Source of the DNA: Bacteroidaceae bacterium
GTDB taxonomy: Bacteria > Bacteroidota > Bacteroidia > Bacteroidales > Bacteroidaceae
Direction of reading: 5' to 3'
DNA length: 40,186 bases
Assembly: GCA_017534815.1 (NCBI GenBank)
Contig: JAFXVS010000068.1
Coordinates: 1 to 40,186 of the forward strand
Position 1 is the stretch's first letter. Every line of letters begins with the position of its first letter. The notes beneath the pieces are model-generated. The model was not told the DNA's origin, ran no database searches, and saw only the letters and a list, made by a program, of their open reading frames with translations. The translations under genes were made by a program, and so were the position numbers. This document shows, piece by piece, positions 27,753-36,006 of the stretch.

Positions 27753-27785
27753 TTGCAAAGGTACGATTATTTTTCTTACCTTTGC
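27753..27785. promoter_or_regulatory. Face-to-face divergent promoter pair for prsW and mtaB
   Basis: On + a -33 TTG (27753-27755) and a -7 box TACCTTTG (27777-27784) are 21 bp apart and precede the mtaB start by 19 bp. On - the complement at 27756-27763 is an identical TACCTTTG, 42 bp before the prsW start. The two boxes form a perfect 9-bp inverted repeat (GCAAAGGTA and TACCTTTGC) with a 13-bp spacer. Confidence 0.75.
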
Positions 27786-27803
27786 ACACAAAGTAGGATA
27801 GAA

Positions 27804-29129
27804 ATGATAGATTCGAGCATATTGCAAGGCAAGAAGGCTGCGTTTTTTACGTTGGGATGCAAACTCAACTTCGCGGAAACGAGCACGGTGGCACAGGAAT
27901 TGATGCGCTGTGGAGTGACTAAGGCGGCGAAGGGTGAGGTGGCTGATCTGGTGGTGGTGAACACATGCAGCGTAACGGAGGTGGCCGACCACAAATGCCG
28001 GCAGGCGATTCACCGATTGGTGAAGGCGCATCCAGGGGCGTTTGTGGTGGTGACTGGCTGTTATGCGCAACTGAAACCGCAGGAGATCATTGAGACGGAC
28101 GGGGTGGCTCTGGTGCTGGGAAATGAGCAGAAGGCAAGCATCATCCCAATGATCATGGAGGGGATGACGGGTGCCCATACGGTGAGGACGGCGGACATCA
28201 AGACCTTTGCGCCGAGTTGTTCGCGAGGCGATCGAACCCGTTATTTTCTGAAAGTGCAGGACGGCTGCAATTATTATTGCACCTATTGCACCATTCCGAT
28301 GGCGCGTGGTCGGAGTCGGAACGGCAGCATCCAGTCGATGGTGGAGCAGGCACGTCAGGTGGCGTCGGATGGCGGCAAGGAGATTGTTATCACAGGGGTG
28401 AACATCGGCGATTTCGGACATTCCACAGGCGAGACGTTTTTCGACTTGGTGAAGGCGCTCGACGAGGTGGAGGGCATCGAGCGCTACCGCATCTCCAGCA
28501 TCGAACCCAACTTGCTGACGGACGAAATCATTGAGTTTTGTGCCCAGTCGAGAGCCTTCATGCCTCACTTCCACATTCCTTTGCAGAGCGGATGCGACGA
28601 AGTGCTGAAATTGATGCACAGGAAGTACGACACAGCCCTCTTCCGCCATAAGATAGAGAAGATTCGTGCCGTGATGCCTGATGCTTTCGTGGGGGTGGAT
28701 GTGATAGTTGGCACACGTGGCGAGACTGCCGAGTATTTCGAGAAGGCGTATGCGTTCATGGAGAGCGTCGATGTGTCGCAATATCATGTCTTTTCCTACT
28801 CTGAACGTGCTGGCACCAAAGCCCTCGAGATTCCTCATGTAGTAACACCTCAGGAGAAACACGAGCGCAGTCAACGGGTTCTGGCTCTCTCGACACAGAA
28901 AACTCATGACTTCTATGCTCGCTTCATCGGCACCACACGTCCTGTCCTCCTCGAACACGCCTCACCTCGAAAAACTTTCATGAATGGTTTTACTGACAAC
29001 TACATCCGTGTGGAATTGCCCAATATGCCCGACAAAGACAACCAGGTCATGCAGGTGAAACTCGGCGATTTCAACAAGGAAGGGGATGCGCTGTGTGGGG
29101 AGATGGTCAATGTAGAATGTGAAATGTAA
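27804..29129 (+). CDS. mtaB: tRNA t6A37 methylthiotransferase MtaB
   Basis: The ATG at 27804 is chosen (441 residues) because the -7 box lies just upstream of it; the frame opens at 27747, inside the promoter. The N-terminal domain (about 8-120) carries three cysteines for one iron-sulfur cluster: TLGCKLN, NTCSVT and TGCYAQ. The radical SAM domain has CNYYCTYC (CxxxCxxC) for the second cluster, and the TRAM domain sits near residues 375-435. The order GCKLN (rather than GCQMN) points to MtaB, which adds the methylthio group to t6A37 of tRNAs reading ANN codons, rather than to MiaB. It is followed by a glycosyltransferase gene 8 bp downstream. A 413-codon open frame on the other strand is treated as a shadow. 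Confidence 0.92.
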   Translation: MIDSSILQGKKAAFFTLGCKLNFAETSTVAQELMRCGVTKAAKGEVADLVVVNTCSVTEVADHKCRQAIHRLVKAHPGAFVVVTGCYAQLKPQEIIETDGVALVLGNEQKASIIPMIMEGMTGAHTVRTADIKTFAPSCSRGDRTRYFLKVQDGCNYYCTYCTIPMARGRSRNGSIQSMVEQARQVASDGGKEIVITGVNIGDFGHSTGETFFDLVKALDEVEGIERYRISSIEPNLLTDEIIEFCAQSRAFMPHFHIPLQSGCDEVLKLMHRKYDTALFRHKIEKIRAVMPDAFVGVDVIVGTRGETAEYFEKAYAFMESVDVSQYHVFSYSERAGTKALEIPHVVTPQEKHERSQRVLALSTQKTHDFYARFIGTTRPVLLEHASPRKTFMNGFTDNYIRVELPNMPDKDNQVMQVKLGDFNKEGDALCGEMVNVECEM

Positions 29130-29137
29130 GATGTAAG

Positions 29138-30190
29138 ATGAAGAAACTCGCAATCGTCATATTGAACTGGAATGGTGCTGAGATGATGCGCCAGTACTTG
29201 CCATCGGTGTTGAGGTGCAGCACGGGTGATGTCATCGTCGCGGACAATGCTTCGACAGATGGTAGCTTGGAGATGCTCCAGAAGGAGTTTCCGAAGGTGC
29301 CAGTGGTGGTGCTTGAGAAGAATTTCGGTTTTGCGGAGGGTTATAACAGAGCCTTGGCACAGTTGCCCGACTACGAATACTATCTACTGCTCAATTCCGA
29401 TGTGGAAATCAGGGATAAAGAATGGGATGCACCGATGATTCGCTACATGGACGAGCATCCCGAATGTGCGGCATGTCAGCCAAAACTGCTAGCTCTCATT
29501 CCCCCAGAAACGCACAACACTAACCCCTCAACGCTCAATTATTTTGAGTATGCAGGTGCTGCAGGAGGTTACCTTGACAAGTATGGCTACCCCTTCTGCC
29601 GAGGTCGGGTGATGAACACGATTGAGAAGGATGAGGGACAATATGACGAGACGGTGCCCTTGCTTTGGGGAACAGGTGCAGCGCTGATGGTTCGTGCCAC
29701 CGACTGGCAGGCGAGTGGGGGACTCGACAACCGGTTCTTTGCCCACATGGAGGAGATTGACCTCTGCTGGCGACTGCGCACGATGGGCAGAAACATCGTC
29801 TGCATCGCCCAAAGCAAAGCCTATCATTTAGGCGGTGCAACGCTCCATCAGGGGAATCCCCGCAAGACGTTCCTCAATTTCCGTAACAACCTCCTGATGC
29901 TCTACAAGAATCTGCCTGACCGGGAATTCAAGAGTGTCATGTGCGTCCGTTGCTTGTTCGACTACCTTGCGGCTTTCCAGTTCCTCCTCAAAGGCGACCT
30001 CAAAAACTTCTCCGCCGTTTTCAAGGCACGTCGCGCTTTCCATAAACTCCGTCCAGACTTCGACAAAGACCGTCGCTATATCCAGCAAATCCGTCAAAAT
30101 GAAGGTGTGCCCGAACGCACCAACTTCTCCCTCCTCTGGCAATATTATGTCAAAGGACACAAGACCTTCAAGGAGTTGATGACCGCTTAG
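29138..30190 (+). CDS. Family 2 glycosyltransferase (rhamnosyltransferase-like)
   Basis: 350 residues with a GT-A fold. The start VIVILNWNG-type strand (AIVILNWNGAEMM), ADNASTDGS (nucleotide-sugar binding), YLLLNSDVEI (NSD in place of DxD), and FFAHMEEIDLCWRLRTMGR (the ED-x-D/W acceptor region) are typical of GT2 enzymes of the WbbL-like, dTDP-rhamnose-using type. A positively charged helical tail, without a clear membrane helix, could bind the membrane surface. It most likely works on a cell-surface polysaccharide or lipid intermediate; the donor is inferred from family resemblance. The start is preceded by a short ATGTAAG duplication. The gene is convergent with cobS, with overlapping stop codons. 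Confidence 0.88.
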   Translation: MKKLAIVILNWNGAEMMRQYLPSVLRCSTGDVIVADNASTDGSLEMLQKEFPKVPVVVLEKNFGFAEGYNRALAQLPDYEYYLLLNSDVEIRDKEWDAPMIRYMDEHPECAACQPKLLALIPPETHNTNPSTLNYFEYAGAAGGYLDKYGYPFCRGRVMNTIEKDEGQYDETVPLLWGTGAALMVRATDWQASGGLDNRFFAHMEEIDLCWRLRTMGRNIVCIAQSKAYHLGGATLHQGNPRKTFLNFRNNLLMLYKNLPDREFKSVMCVRCLFDYLAAFQFLLKGDLKNFSAVFKARRAFHKLRPDFDKDRRYIQQIRQNEGVPERTNFSLLWQYYVKGHKTFKELMTA

Positions 30191-30939
30191 ATCAACAGCA
30201 TGAGATAAAACGAAAGTTCTGCGAGCAAACAAACGGCACCGCAGCAGTCACCCGTGTACCCATGTAACTTTCTTCCAATGAAGAAGAAGAGGAAGGTGAC
30301 GGTGACAATGGGTGCCAGGACGGCAAGCCACCACGTCACGTCAGTAAGAAGCATCAGCGGTAAGGAGGGCAACAGGCCCTGAAGGGCAAGACCGATCGTG
30401 CCCCACACACTGATGGGACGATAGATGGTCTTGTTCTTCGCATCCTCCTCACGCCGTGCATAGGGCATGAAGTTGACGATCTGGGCGGAGAACATTTTCG
30501 CCAATGGGTCAGCAGCAAAGATAGAAAGGACTGCGGTCATTGGTTTCAAGGACATCAGGACGCCACACAAGAGGGCAAAGTAGAAGATGAGGGCAATGAC
30601 GCCGTATGTGCCGATGTGGGAATCCTTCATGACAGTGAGGATGCGCTGACGGTCAGAGCCTCCTCCGAAACCATCAAAGAAGTCAGCAAGCCCATCCTCA
30701 TGGAGAGCACCTGTGAGGAACAGACGAACCACAATAGCGAGGATGACTGCGACGGGGAATGGGAATAGGTGACAAGCACCAAAGAGCGTCGCTGCCATGA
30801 TGCCTCCCGTCAGCCAACCCGTCAGCGGCCAATGTTCTACAACAGTGGCGTAGGCTTCCTTGGGCGGCTGATGAATGCGCCAGAAAGGAATTCGAGTAAA
30901 GAAGATGAAAGCAGCCAAGAGTGAATTAAAGAGTTTCAT
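30187..30939 (-). CDS. cobS: Adenosylcobinamide-GDP ribazoletransferase CobS
   Basis: The ATG at 30939 is the start (250 residues); a TTG at 30951 is a weaker alternative. The N-terminus AAFIFFTRIPFWR, the LTGALHEDGLADFFDGFGGG motif (the Asp/His-rich site for metal and substrate), KDSHIGTYGVIAL and about six to seven hydrophobic helices are all diagnostic of CobS. It joins adenosylcobinamide-GDP to alpha-ribazole or its phosphate in the membrane, the last step of cobalamin assembly. It is last in the - strand operon, 32 bp after cobT. Its stop overlaps the convergent glycosyltransferase stop. Confidence 0.95.
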   Translation of the reverse strand: MKLFNSLLAAFIFFTRIPFWRIHQPPKEAYATVVEHWPLTGWLTGGIMAATLFGACHLFPFPVAVILAIVVRLFLTGALHEDGLADFFDGFGGGSDRQRILTVMKDSHIGTYGVIALIFYFALLCGVLMSLKPMTAVLSIFAADPLAKMFSAQIVNFMPYARREEDAKNKTIYRPISVWGTIGLALQGLLPSLPLMLLTDVTWWLAVLAPIVTVTFLFFFIGRKLHGYTGDCCGAVCLLAELSFYLMLLI

Positions 30940-30971
30940 AAAGCAATACAATCGCCCAGCGCGTGGGTTGG

Positions 30972-32048
30972 TTAAAAATATTTGGTGATGTTTGCATGGT
31001 CAAAATTATTCATTTCGTTCATCATTCGGACAGCAGAGTCAACAAGAGGAAAAGCACAGAGCGCACCCGTTCCTTCACCCAGCCTCATGCCCAAGGAAAG
31101 GAGAGGTTCGGCACCCAGCGCGTCAAGCATCCGACGGTGACCACTCTCGTCACCACAATGACCGAAGATCATATATGCCTGCGCTTCAGGATAGAGTCGG
31201 CAGGCAGCCAAAGCACAAGCCGTCATGATGAAACCATCGACGAGGATGAGCATCTTCTGTTCGGCAGCACGAAGCATCGCGCCAATCGCTGCCACCATCT
31301 CAAAACCACCAAAGTAACGAATGATGTCGGTTGTTAGTTGAGAGTTGAGGGGCGAGAGTTGAGAGTTTTTGGGGGGCTGTTGCTCTAAGAAATGCTCGAG
31401 GGCTTGACGGAGGACATCACGTTTGTGACTGATGCCAGCGGAGTTAAGTCCCGCTCCAGCTCCGATGCACTCATCCAAAGGAATGTGACAGAAAAGACTC
31501 ATCCAAATGGAAGAGGGTGAGGTGTTGGCAATGCCCATCTCGCCGATGCAAAGGATGCGGCAACCTTCAGCGTGGCATTCATTCACTAAATCGACACCCA
31601 CATGAATGGTGCGGTCAAACTCGTCTTGGGTCATAGCAGGCTCATACAGAAAATTTCGAGTGCCCGGAGCAATCTTTCGATCGATGATTCCTGCGACCTG
31701 AGAAAGATCATAATCCACACCCACATCGACGATGCGGAGGTCGAAACCATGCTGACGGCAGAACATATTGACGCCACCCCCACCCTTGGTGAAGTTCACC
31801 ATCTGCTGCCAAGTCACCTCACGCGGCGAGACACTGACGCCCTCATGTTCGATGCCGTGATCACCACCCAACAACAGATGACAAGGATGCTCCAACGAAG
31901 GAGTGAGCGTCTGTTGAACAAGACAGATCTGCATGGCAAGGGTTTCGAGACGTCCCAACGAGCCCTTGGGCTTGTTGAGGTTATCAATCTTATCTTGGAT
32001 GATGGGGCGCAACGCCTCATCAGGAGAAGTTATATGGAATGTTTGCAT
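30972..32048 (-). CDS. cobT: Nicotinate-nucleotide:dimethylbenzimidazole phosphoribosyltransferase CobT
   Basis: 358 residues. NKPKGSLGRLETLA opens the protein, followed by LLGGDHGI, REVTWQQMVNFTKGGGGVN, GEMGIANTSPSS and GAGAGLNSAGI. The C-terminal part has LVDGFIMTACALAA and MRLGEGTGA, with the catalytic Glu in EGTGA. The enzyme makes alpha-ribazole phosphate from a base and nicotinate mononucleotide. Residues about 226-240 carry an unusual insert (NSQLSPLNSQL) just before the conserved GGFEMVAAIGAM helix. It is encoded by two copies of a 10-bp simple repeat and keeps the frame. The gene starts 14 bp after cobU. Confidence 0.96.
   Translation of the reverse strand: MQTFHITSPDEALRPIIQDKIDNLNKPKGSLGRLETLAMQICLVQQTLTPSLEHPCHLLLGGDHGIEHEGVSVSPREVTWQQMVNFTKGGGGVNMFCRQHGFDLRIVDVGVDYDLSQVAGIIDRKIAPGTRNFLYEPAMTQDEFDRTIHVGVDLVNECHAEGCRILCIGEMGIANTSPSSIWMSLFCHIPLDECIGAGAGLNSAGISHKRDVLRQALEHFLEQQPPKNSQLSPLNSQLTTDIIRYFGGFEMVAAIGAMLRAAEQKMLILVDGFIMTACALAACRLYPEAQAYMIFGHCGDESGHRRMLDALGAEPLLSLGMRLGEGTGALCAFPLVDSAVRMMNEMNNFDHANITKYF
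31337..31367 (-). repeat. In-frame simple repeat inside cobT
   Basis: Two identical copies of AACTCTCAAC (read on -) lie at 31337-31346 and 31358-31367, 21 bp apart. They encode the NSQL-type insert of CobT. The unit is related to the non-coding leader repeats at 14482-14512 and 17836-17870. Confidence 0.6.
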
Positions 32049-32062
32049 AAGATTTACAGAAC

Positions 32063-32569
32063 TTATCTGATTTTCACTGGAATACCGCTGACCATCAAAA
32101 TGACCTCATCAGCTTGCTGAGCCACATATTGATTCATCCACCCTTGCAGGTCGGTGAATTGACGTTGTACGGCATTGTCACTCACACCGCCAGAGCCAAT
32201 CTCGTTGGTCACGAAGATGAAGGTGGCATCCTGGGTCGTGAAACGGTCGAACTCGCCTTTCAGGGCATCAAGGGCTTTATCCACATCTTGTAATTCAAAA
32301 AAGAAGTTGGTGCACCAAAGGGTGATGCAATCGATGACAGCCACCCGACCTGTGATATCATGACGACTCAGGAATTTCTCTTCCTCGATGTTGTCCCATT
32401 CAGCTCCCCGTCGTTCTTGGTGCTTGATGACACGCTGACGGAACTCATCGTCCCAGACATGGGCTGTCGCCACATAGACAGGATTGGGAGTGAGGGAAAG
32501 GGCAAGACGTTCTGCATATTGACTTTTGCCTGAGCGTTGGCCGCCAGTGATGAGGATGATTTTCTTCAT
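32063..32569 (-). CDS. cobU: Adenosylcobinamide kinase/guanylyltransferase CobU
   Basis: The ATG at 32569 is chosen (168 residues), giving MKKIILITGGQRSGKSQ with the P-loop at the very start, as in other CobU proteins. The longer frame to 32659 overlaps cbiB. Further signatures are YVATAHVWDDEF, HQERRGAEWDNI (with the His that carries GMP), VIDCITLW and VTNEIGSGGVS. The enzyme phosphorylates adenosylcobinamide and attaches GMP, supplying the substrate for CobS. The length is normal. It lies 20 bp after cbiB and 14 bp before cobT. Confidence 0.95.
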   Translation of the reverse strand: MKKIILITGGQRSGKSQYAERLALSLTPNPVYVATAHVWDDEFRQRVIKHQERRGAEWDNIEEEKFLSRHDITGRVAVIDCITLWCTNFFFELQDVDKALDALKGEFDRFTTQDATFIFVTNEIGSGGVSDNAVQRQFTDLQGWMNQYVAQQADEVILMVSGIPVKIR

Positions 32570-32589
32570 ATATGGATAGGAGTTTGGAT

Positions 32590-33606
32590 TTATTGATAGA
32601 GGAGATATAGGCCAAGACCAACAAGATAGAACAAGAGAGGCACCAAAATTGCCACGCACTCTACCCTGCGGTTGATGCGGATAGCTGTCTGCATATCATT
32701 GGTGGTCAGGACACGATCGTTTTCGCCAATGAAAGGTTTGTCGAAGAGTTGTCCGAAGTAGGTATGAGGGCCACCAAAACGACAGTTGAGGATGCCTGCA
32801 AAGGCTGCTTCTGGATAGCCACTATTAGGGGAAGCATGCTTGGAGCCGTATTTGGCAACAAATTTCAGCAGGGAGAACCTGCCTGAAACTAACACCATCA
32901 AGAAGGCGGTGAGGCGGGCTGGAATGAAATTTGCCACATCATCGAGACGAGCTGCAAAGCATCCAAAGTCCCTATAGCGGGCGGTCTTATATCCAATCAT
33001 GGAGTCAAGCGTATTCACCATCTTATAGGCCAACATACCCGGTACCCCACCGATGGCCAACCAAAAGAGGGGGGCAATCACTCCATCGCTGAGGTTTTCT
33101 GAAAGGGTTTCGAGGGCTGCCGTTCGAATCTCCTGAGCAGAGAGTTCGGAGGTGTCGCGTCCCACGATACGAGCCACCTGCTTGCGTCCCTCTTCCAATG
33201 AGCGGTCAACAGCAAGGAACGTCTGGCGCACCTCCCGAATGAGGGTCGTACCAGCCAGACACCAGAAGATGACAAGGGAATGAAAGGTCACAAACAAAAC
33301 GAGCACAACTGGGTCTTCAGAAACGGCAAGCAGCAAAATCAAATCTATCATGCATGCAAGGAAAAAAACAAAAGACACCAAGAAGATGGTGAGCATAGCC
33401 CCTTTCAGTTTGCGGTGCTTACCCTGATTGAACCGCTTTTCTCCCCATGCAATCATCTTGCCGAAGCCCACAACGGGGTGTGGCATCCACAGAGGGTCGC
33501 CCAACCACAAATCGAGCGCCCAACCAATCAGTAGCGGCAGAAGAAGCATGATGCCGACCAGCATATAAATGGGGAATGTGTACATCAATGCATTCATGGG
33601 CGACAA
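32590..33606 (-). CDS. cbiB: Adenosylcobinamide-phosphate synthase CbiB (CobD of aerobic naming)
   Basis: 338 residues. LDLWLGDPLWMPHPVVGFGKMI near the N-terminus is the family hallmark. It is followed by SLEEGRKQVARIVGRDT, LSENLSDGVIAPLFW, and the KMVNTLDSMIGYKTARYRDFG and PARLTAF elements. Four to five hydrophobic helices fit a membrane enzyme. CbiB joins the aminopropanol (phosphate) arm to adenosylcobyric acid. Its start overlaps the end of the threonine-phosphate decarboxylase gene by 13 bp, so the two genes for this step are translationally linked. Met at 33594 is an alternative start. Confidence 0.95.
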   Translation of the reverse strand: MSPMNALMYTFPIYMLVGIMLLLPLLIGWALDLWLGDPLWMPHPVVGFGKMIAWGEKRFNQGKHRKLKGAMLTIFLVSFVFFLACMIDLILLLAVSEDPVVLVLFVTFHSLVIFWCLAGTTLIREVRQTFLAVDRSLEEGRKQVARIVGRDTSELSAQEIRTAALETLSENLSDGVIAPLFWLAIGGVPGMLAYKMVNTLDSMIGYKTARYRDFGCFAARLDDVANFIPARLTAFLMVLVSGRFSLLKFVAKYGSKHASPNSGYPEAAFAGILNCRFGGPHTYFGQLFDKPFIGENDRVLTTNDMQTAIRINRRVECVAILVPLLFYLVGLGLYLLYQ

Positions 33607-34577
33607 AGATATTGTTTAATGGCATCCACCAACGCATCATTCTCTTCTGGCGACTGCGTGGCGATACGGAAATGATGAGGGGTGAGTCCTCGGAAATTGG
33701 AAGCATCACGGATGAGGATGCCATGCTGTCGAGCCAGATCCTCTTTGAGTTCTGCGGCTGTATGAGGATGGATGGTGCAGAGGAAGAAGTTGGTTTGGGT
33801 GTCGAAGACAGTGATGCCCTCCAGCACATTCAGTTTTTCTTGAAGGCGGTGGGTCTCGTTCAGATAGGCAGCAAGGTTAGGAATGATACGAACACGATTA
33901 GCCAACAACCATTTGCCCGCCTCCACAGCAAGAGCATTGACCGCCCAAGGACGATACGGCTGTCGCAAGAAACGGATAATACCTGCCGAAGCCGTAATGT
34001 ATCCAATCCGCAGTCCAGGCACCCCATACTGCTTGGTCATGGAATGAATCTGGATGATGTTATTGGGACACAGCATATCGGCAGGGCCAGGCATGCGACA
34101 CATCGTATAATCCTCATAAGATTGATCCACCACCAGAAACTCATGTGCTGCCGATGCTTCAATGACCACATCCTCCTGCACGACCCTACCTGTCGGGTTG
34201 TTCGGATTACAGAGCCAACAAAGGGCTGCATCAGGACGCTCTTCATAGCCATACATGCGACACGCCTCTTCATATTCTGAGAACGTGGGCTGATAGACAT
34301 AAAAGGTCCTTCTGTCACGAAACGCCTGAGCAATCAAATAGATGGCATCCGTCGCTCCACTGGTCACCAACACCTCATCTGCATCAATACCATATTCATG
34401 AGCAATCATCGCTTCCAACGAATGGGGCGAGGGTTCTGGATAAGAGCGGATAACATTCATGTGACGACACAGATGCGCCTCCAACTCAGAAAGGTTGGCG
34501 TGGGCATAGATGTTCGAACTGAAGTTCATGCGGATGCCCTCATAGCTGTATATGTCGTCACCATGTCCGTCAATCAT
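33594..34577 (-). CDS. cobC: Threonine-phosphate decarboxylase (CobC/CobD-type PLP enzyme)
   Basis: 327 residues, a class I/II aminotransferase fold. NFSSNIYAHANLS and the RSYPEPSP stretch are typical of the histidinol-phosphate aminotransferase-like decarboxylases of B12 operons. VTSGATDAIYLIA, LCNPNNPTG and the PLP lysine in IHSMTKQYGVPGLRIGY are intact, and the C-terminal Arg is in HHFRIATQ. It should make aminopropanol phosphate for CbiB, the next gene. The name is CobD in Salmonella and CobC in Pseudomonas, so the symbol depends on convention. It overlaps cbiP by 8 bp. Confidence 0.92.
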   Translation of the reverse strand: MIDGHGDDIYSYEGIRMNFSSNIYAHANLSELEAHLCRHMNVIRSYPEPSPHSLEAMIAHEYGIDADEVLVTSGATDAIYLIAQAFRDRRTFYVYQPTFSEYEEACRMYGYEERPDAALCWLCNPNNPTGRVVQEDVVIEASAAHEFLVVDQSYEDYTMCRMPGPADMLCPNNIIQIHSMTKQYGVPGLRIGYITASAGIIRFLRQPYRPWAVNALAVEAGKWLLANRVRIIPNLAAYLNETHRLQEKLNVLEGITVFDTQTNFFLCTIHPHTAAELKEDLARQHGILIRDASNFRGLTPHHFRIATQSPEENDALVDAIKQYLCRP

Positions 34578-36006
34578 TGCCTTGTAAGATTTGGTAAAAT
34601 AAGTCCATATTCAGATACTGTCGCACATGGTCTGCCAATAGGTCGTATTGCTGGTCCTTGAAAGCGTGATAGTCGAACGTCTGGTCGTCCTCCTTGAGTT
34701 TCTCGGCAAAAGGAGCAAGCAGGTGGTCGATGATAGGAGCATTATCAAGGATGCCATGAATGTAAGTGCCCATGCAGCGATCAGTCTCGACAATAGCTGT
34801 TTGGGCAGTACTGACACCTTGATGGATTTCATACCCCTGACAGTCATGACCTTCAAATTGGAATGTCACCTGTCGCGTGGTCTTCTCCGCCGTGATGGTC
34901 GTAGTGACAGGCAACAATCCCAGTCCCGGTAGACGTTCCACCTCTCCCTCTATATGCAGCGGGTCGCACACTTCCGTGCCCATCATCTGAAAACCGCCAC
35001 AGATGCCCAAGACGGTAGTTCCCTCCCGATGCGCACGGATGATGGCCTGTGCCACCCCGTTGCGACGCAGTTCGTAGAGGTCACTGAGGGTTGATTTCGA
35101 ACCAGGCAGGATGATGATGTCACTCTTCTGCAAATCATCAATGTTATTCGTATAAAAGAGATGCACACGGGGGTCTCGTTCCAAAACATCGAAATCGGTG
35201 AAGTTGGAGAGATGCCGCAAGAGCACCACCGCCACATTCACCCGTCCCTGTTCGGCTGTGAAAGACTTCATCGCCAAATCCACGCTGTCCTCTTCCTCGA
35301 TGTGGATACCATGATAGTAAGGAACCACACCCAAGACTGGCACGCCACAAAGGTCTTCCAGCATCCGCCTCCCCTCTTCGAAGAGCCTCAGATCACCACG
35401 AAATTTATTGATGATGATGCCCTTGATGCGTTTTCTGTCCTCAGGAGTCTGCAAGCCGATGCTGCCATACACCGATGCAAAGACCCCTCCCCTGTCAATA
35501 TCACCCACCAATATCACATCCGCGTCAGCATGACGAGCCATCGGCATATTCACCAAATCGCTCTCTCGTAGATTGATCTCAGAAATGCTGCCTGCCCCCT
35601 CCATCACAATTGGATTATACTGCCGATTTAGACGGTCGAAGGCAGCACACACCTCACGTCTCAGTTCTTCCCTACCCTCCTTGCGGAAATAGTCATACGC
35701 ATCCCTATTCCCTATTGGCACCCCATTCAGCACCACCTGACTGGTATGGTCGCTCTGAGGCTTCAGCAACAGCGGGTTCATGTCCGTGTGACACGGAATG
35801 CCTGCCGCCTCTGCCTGCACAGCCTGCGCCCGTCCAATCTCCAAACCTTCAGGCGTGGCGAATGAGTTCAGCGCCATATTTTGCGCCTTGAACGGAGCGG
35901 GGTGATAGCCATCCTGCACAAAGATACGACACAACGCCGTAGCAAGGATGCTCTTGCCAACGTCGCTGCCTGTACCAGCCAACATGATGGGGTGAAGTCG
36001 TTTCAT
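34570..36006 (-). CDS. cbiP: Cobyric acid synthase CbiP/CobQ
   Basis: 478 residues, the usual length. The N-terminal DethiobiotinS-like ATPase part carries MLAGTGSDVGKSILATALCR (P-loop), FKAQNMALNSF, EIGRAQAVQA and the VMEGAGSISEINL region. The C-terminal glutamine amidotransferase part has LGICGGFQMMG with the nucleophile Cys, and HGILDN with the catalytic His. It amidates four side chains of adenosylcobyrinic a,c-diamide. The start overlaps the cbiA C-terminal fragment's stop (ATGA). Confidence 0.96.
   Translation of the reverse strand: MKRLHPIMLAGTGSDVGKSILATALCRIFVQDGYHPAPFKAQNMALNSFATPEGLEIGRAQAVQAEAAGIPCHTDMNPLLLKPQSDHTSQVVLNGVPIGNRDAYDYFRKEGREELRREVCAAFDRLNRQYNPIVMEGAGSISEINLRESDLVNMPMARHADADVILVGDIDRGGVFASVYGSIGLQTPEDRKRIKGIIINKFRGDLRLFEEGRRMLEDLCGVPVLGVVPYYHGIHIEEEDSVDLAMKSFTAEQGRVNVAVVLLRHLSNFTDFDVLERDPRVHLFYTNNIDDLQKSDIIILPGSKSTLSDLYELRRNGVAQAIIRAHREGTTVLGICGGFQMMGTEVCDPLHIEGEVERLPGLGLLPVTTTITAEKTTRQVTFQFEGHDCQGYEIHQGVSTAQTAIVETDRCMGTYIHGILDNAPIIDHLLAPFAEKLKEDDQTFDYHAFKDQQYDLLADHVRQYLNMDLFYQILQGND

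Noticed and set aside
27717-28958. 413-codon open frame on - opposite mtaB
   Set aside because: It is fully antisense to a gene with intact radical SAM motifs, its composition is rich in His, Arg and Cys, and it covers the promoter pair. It is a shadow frame.
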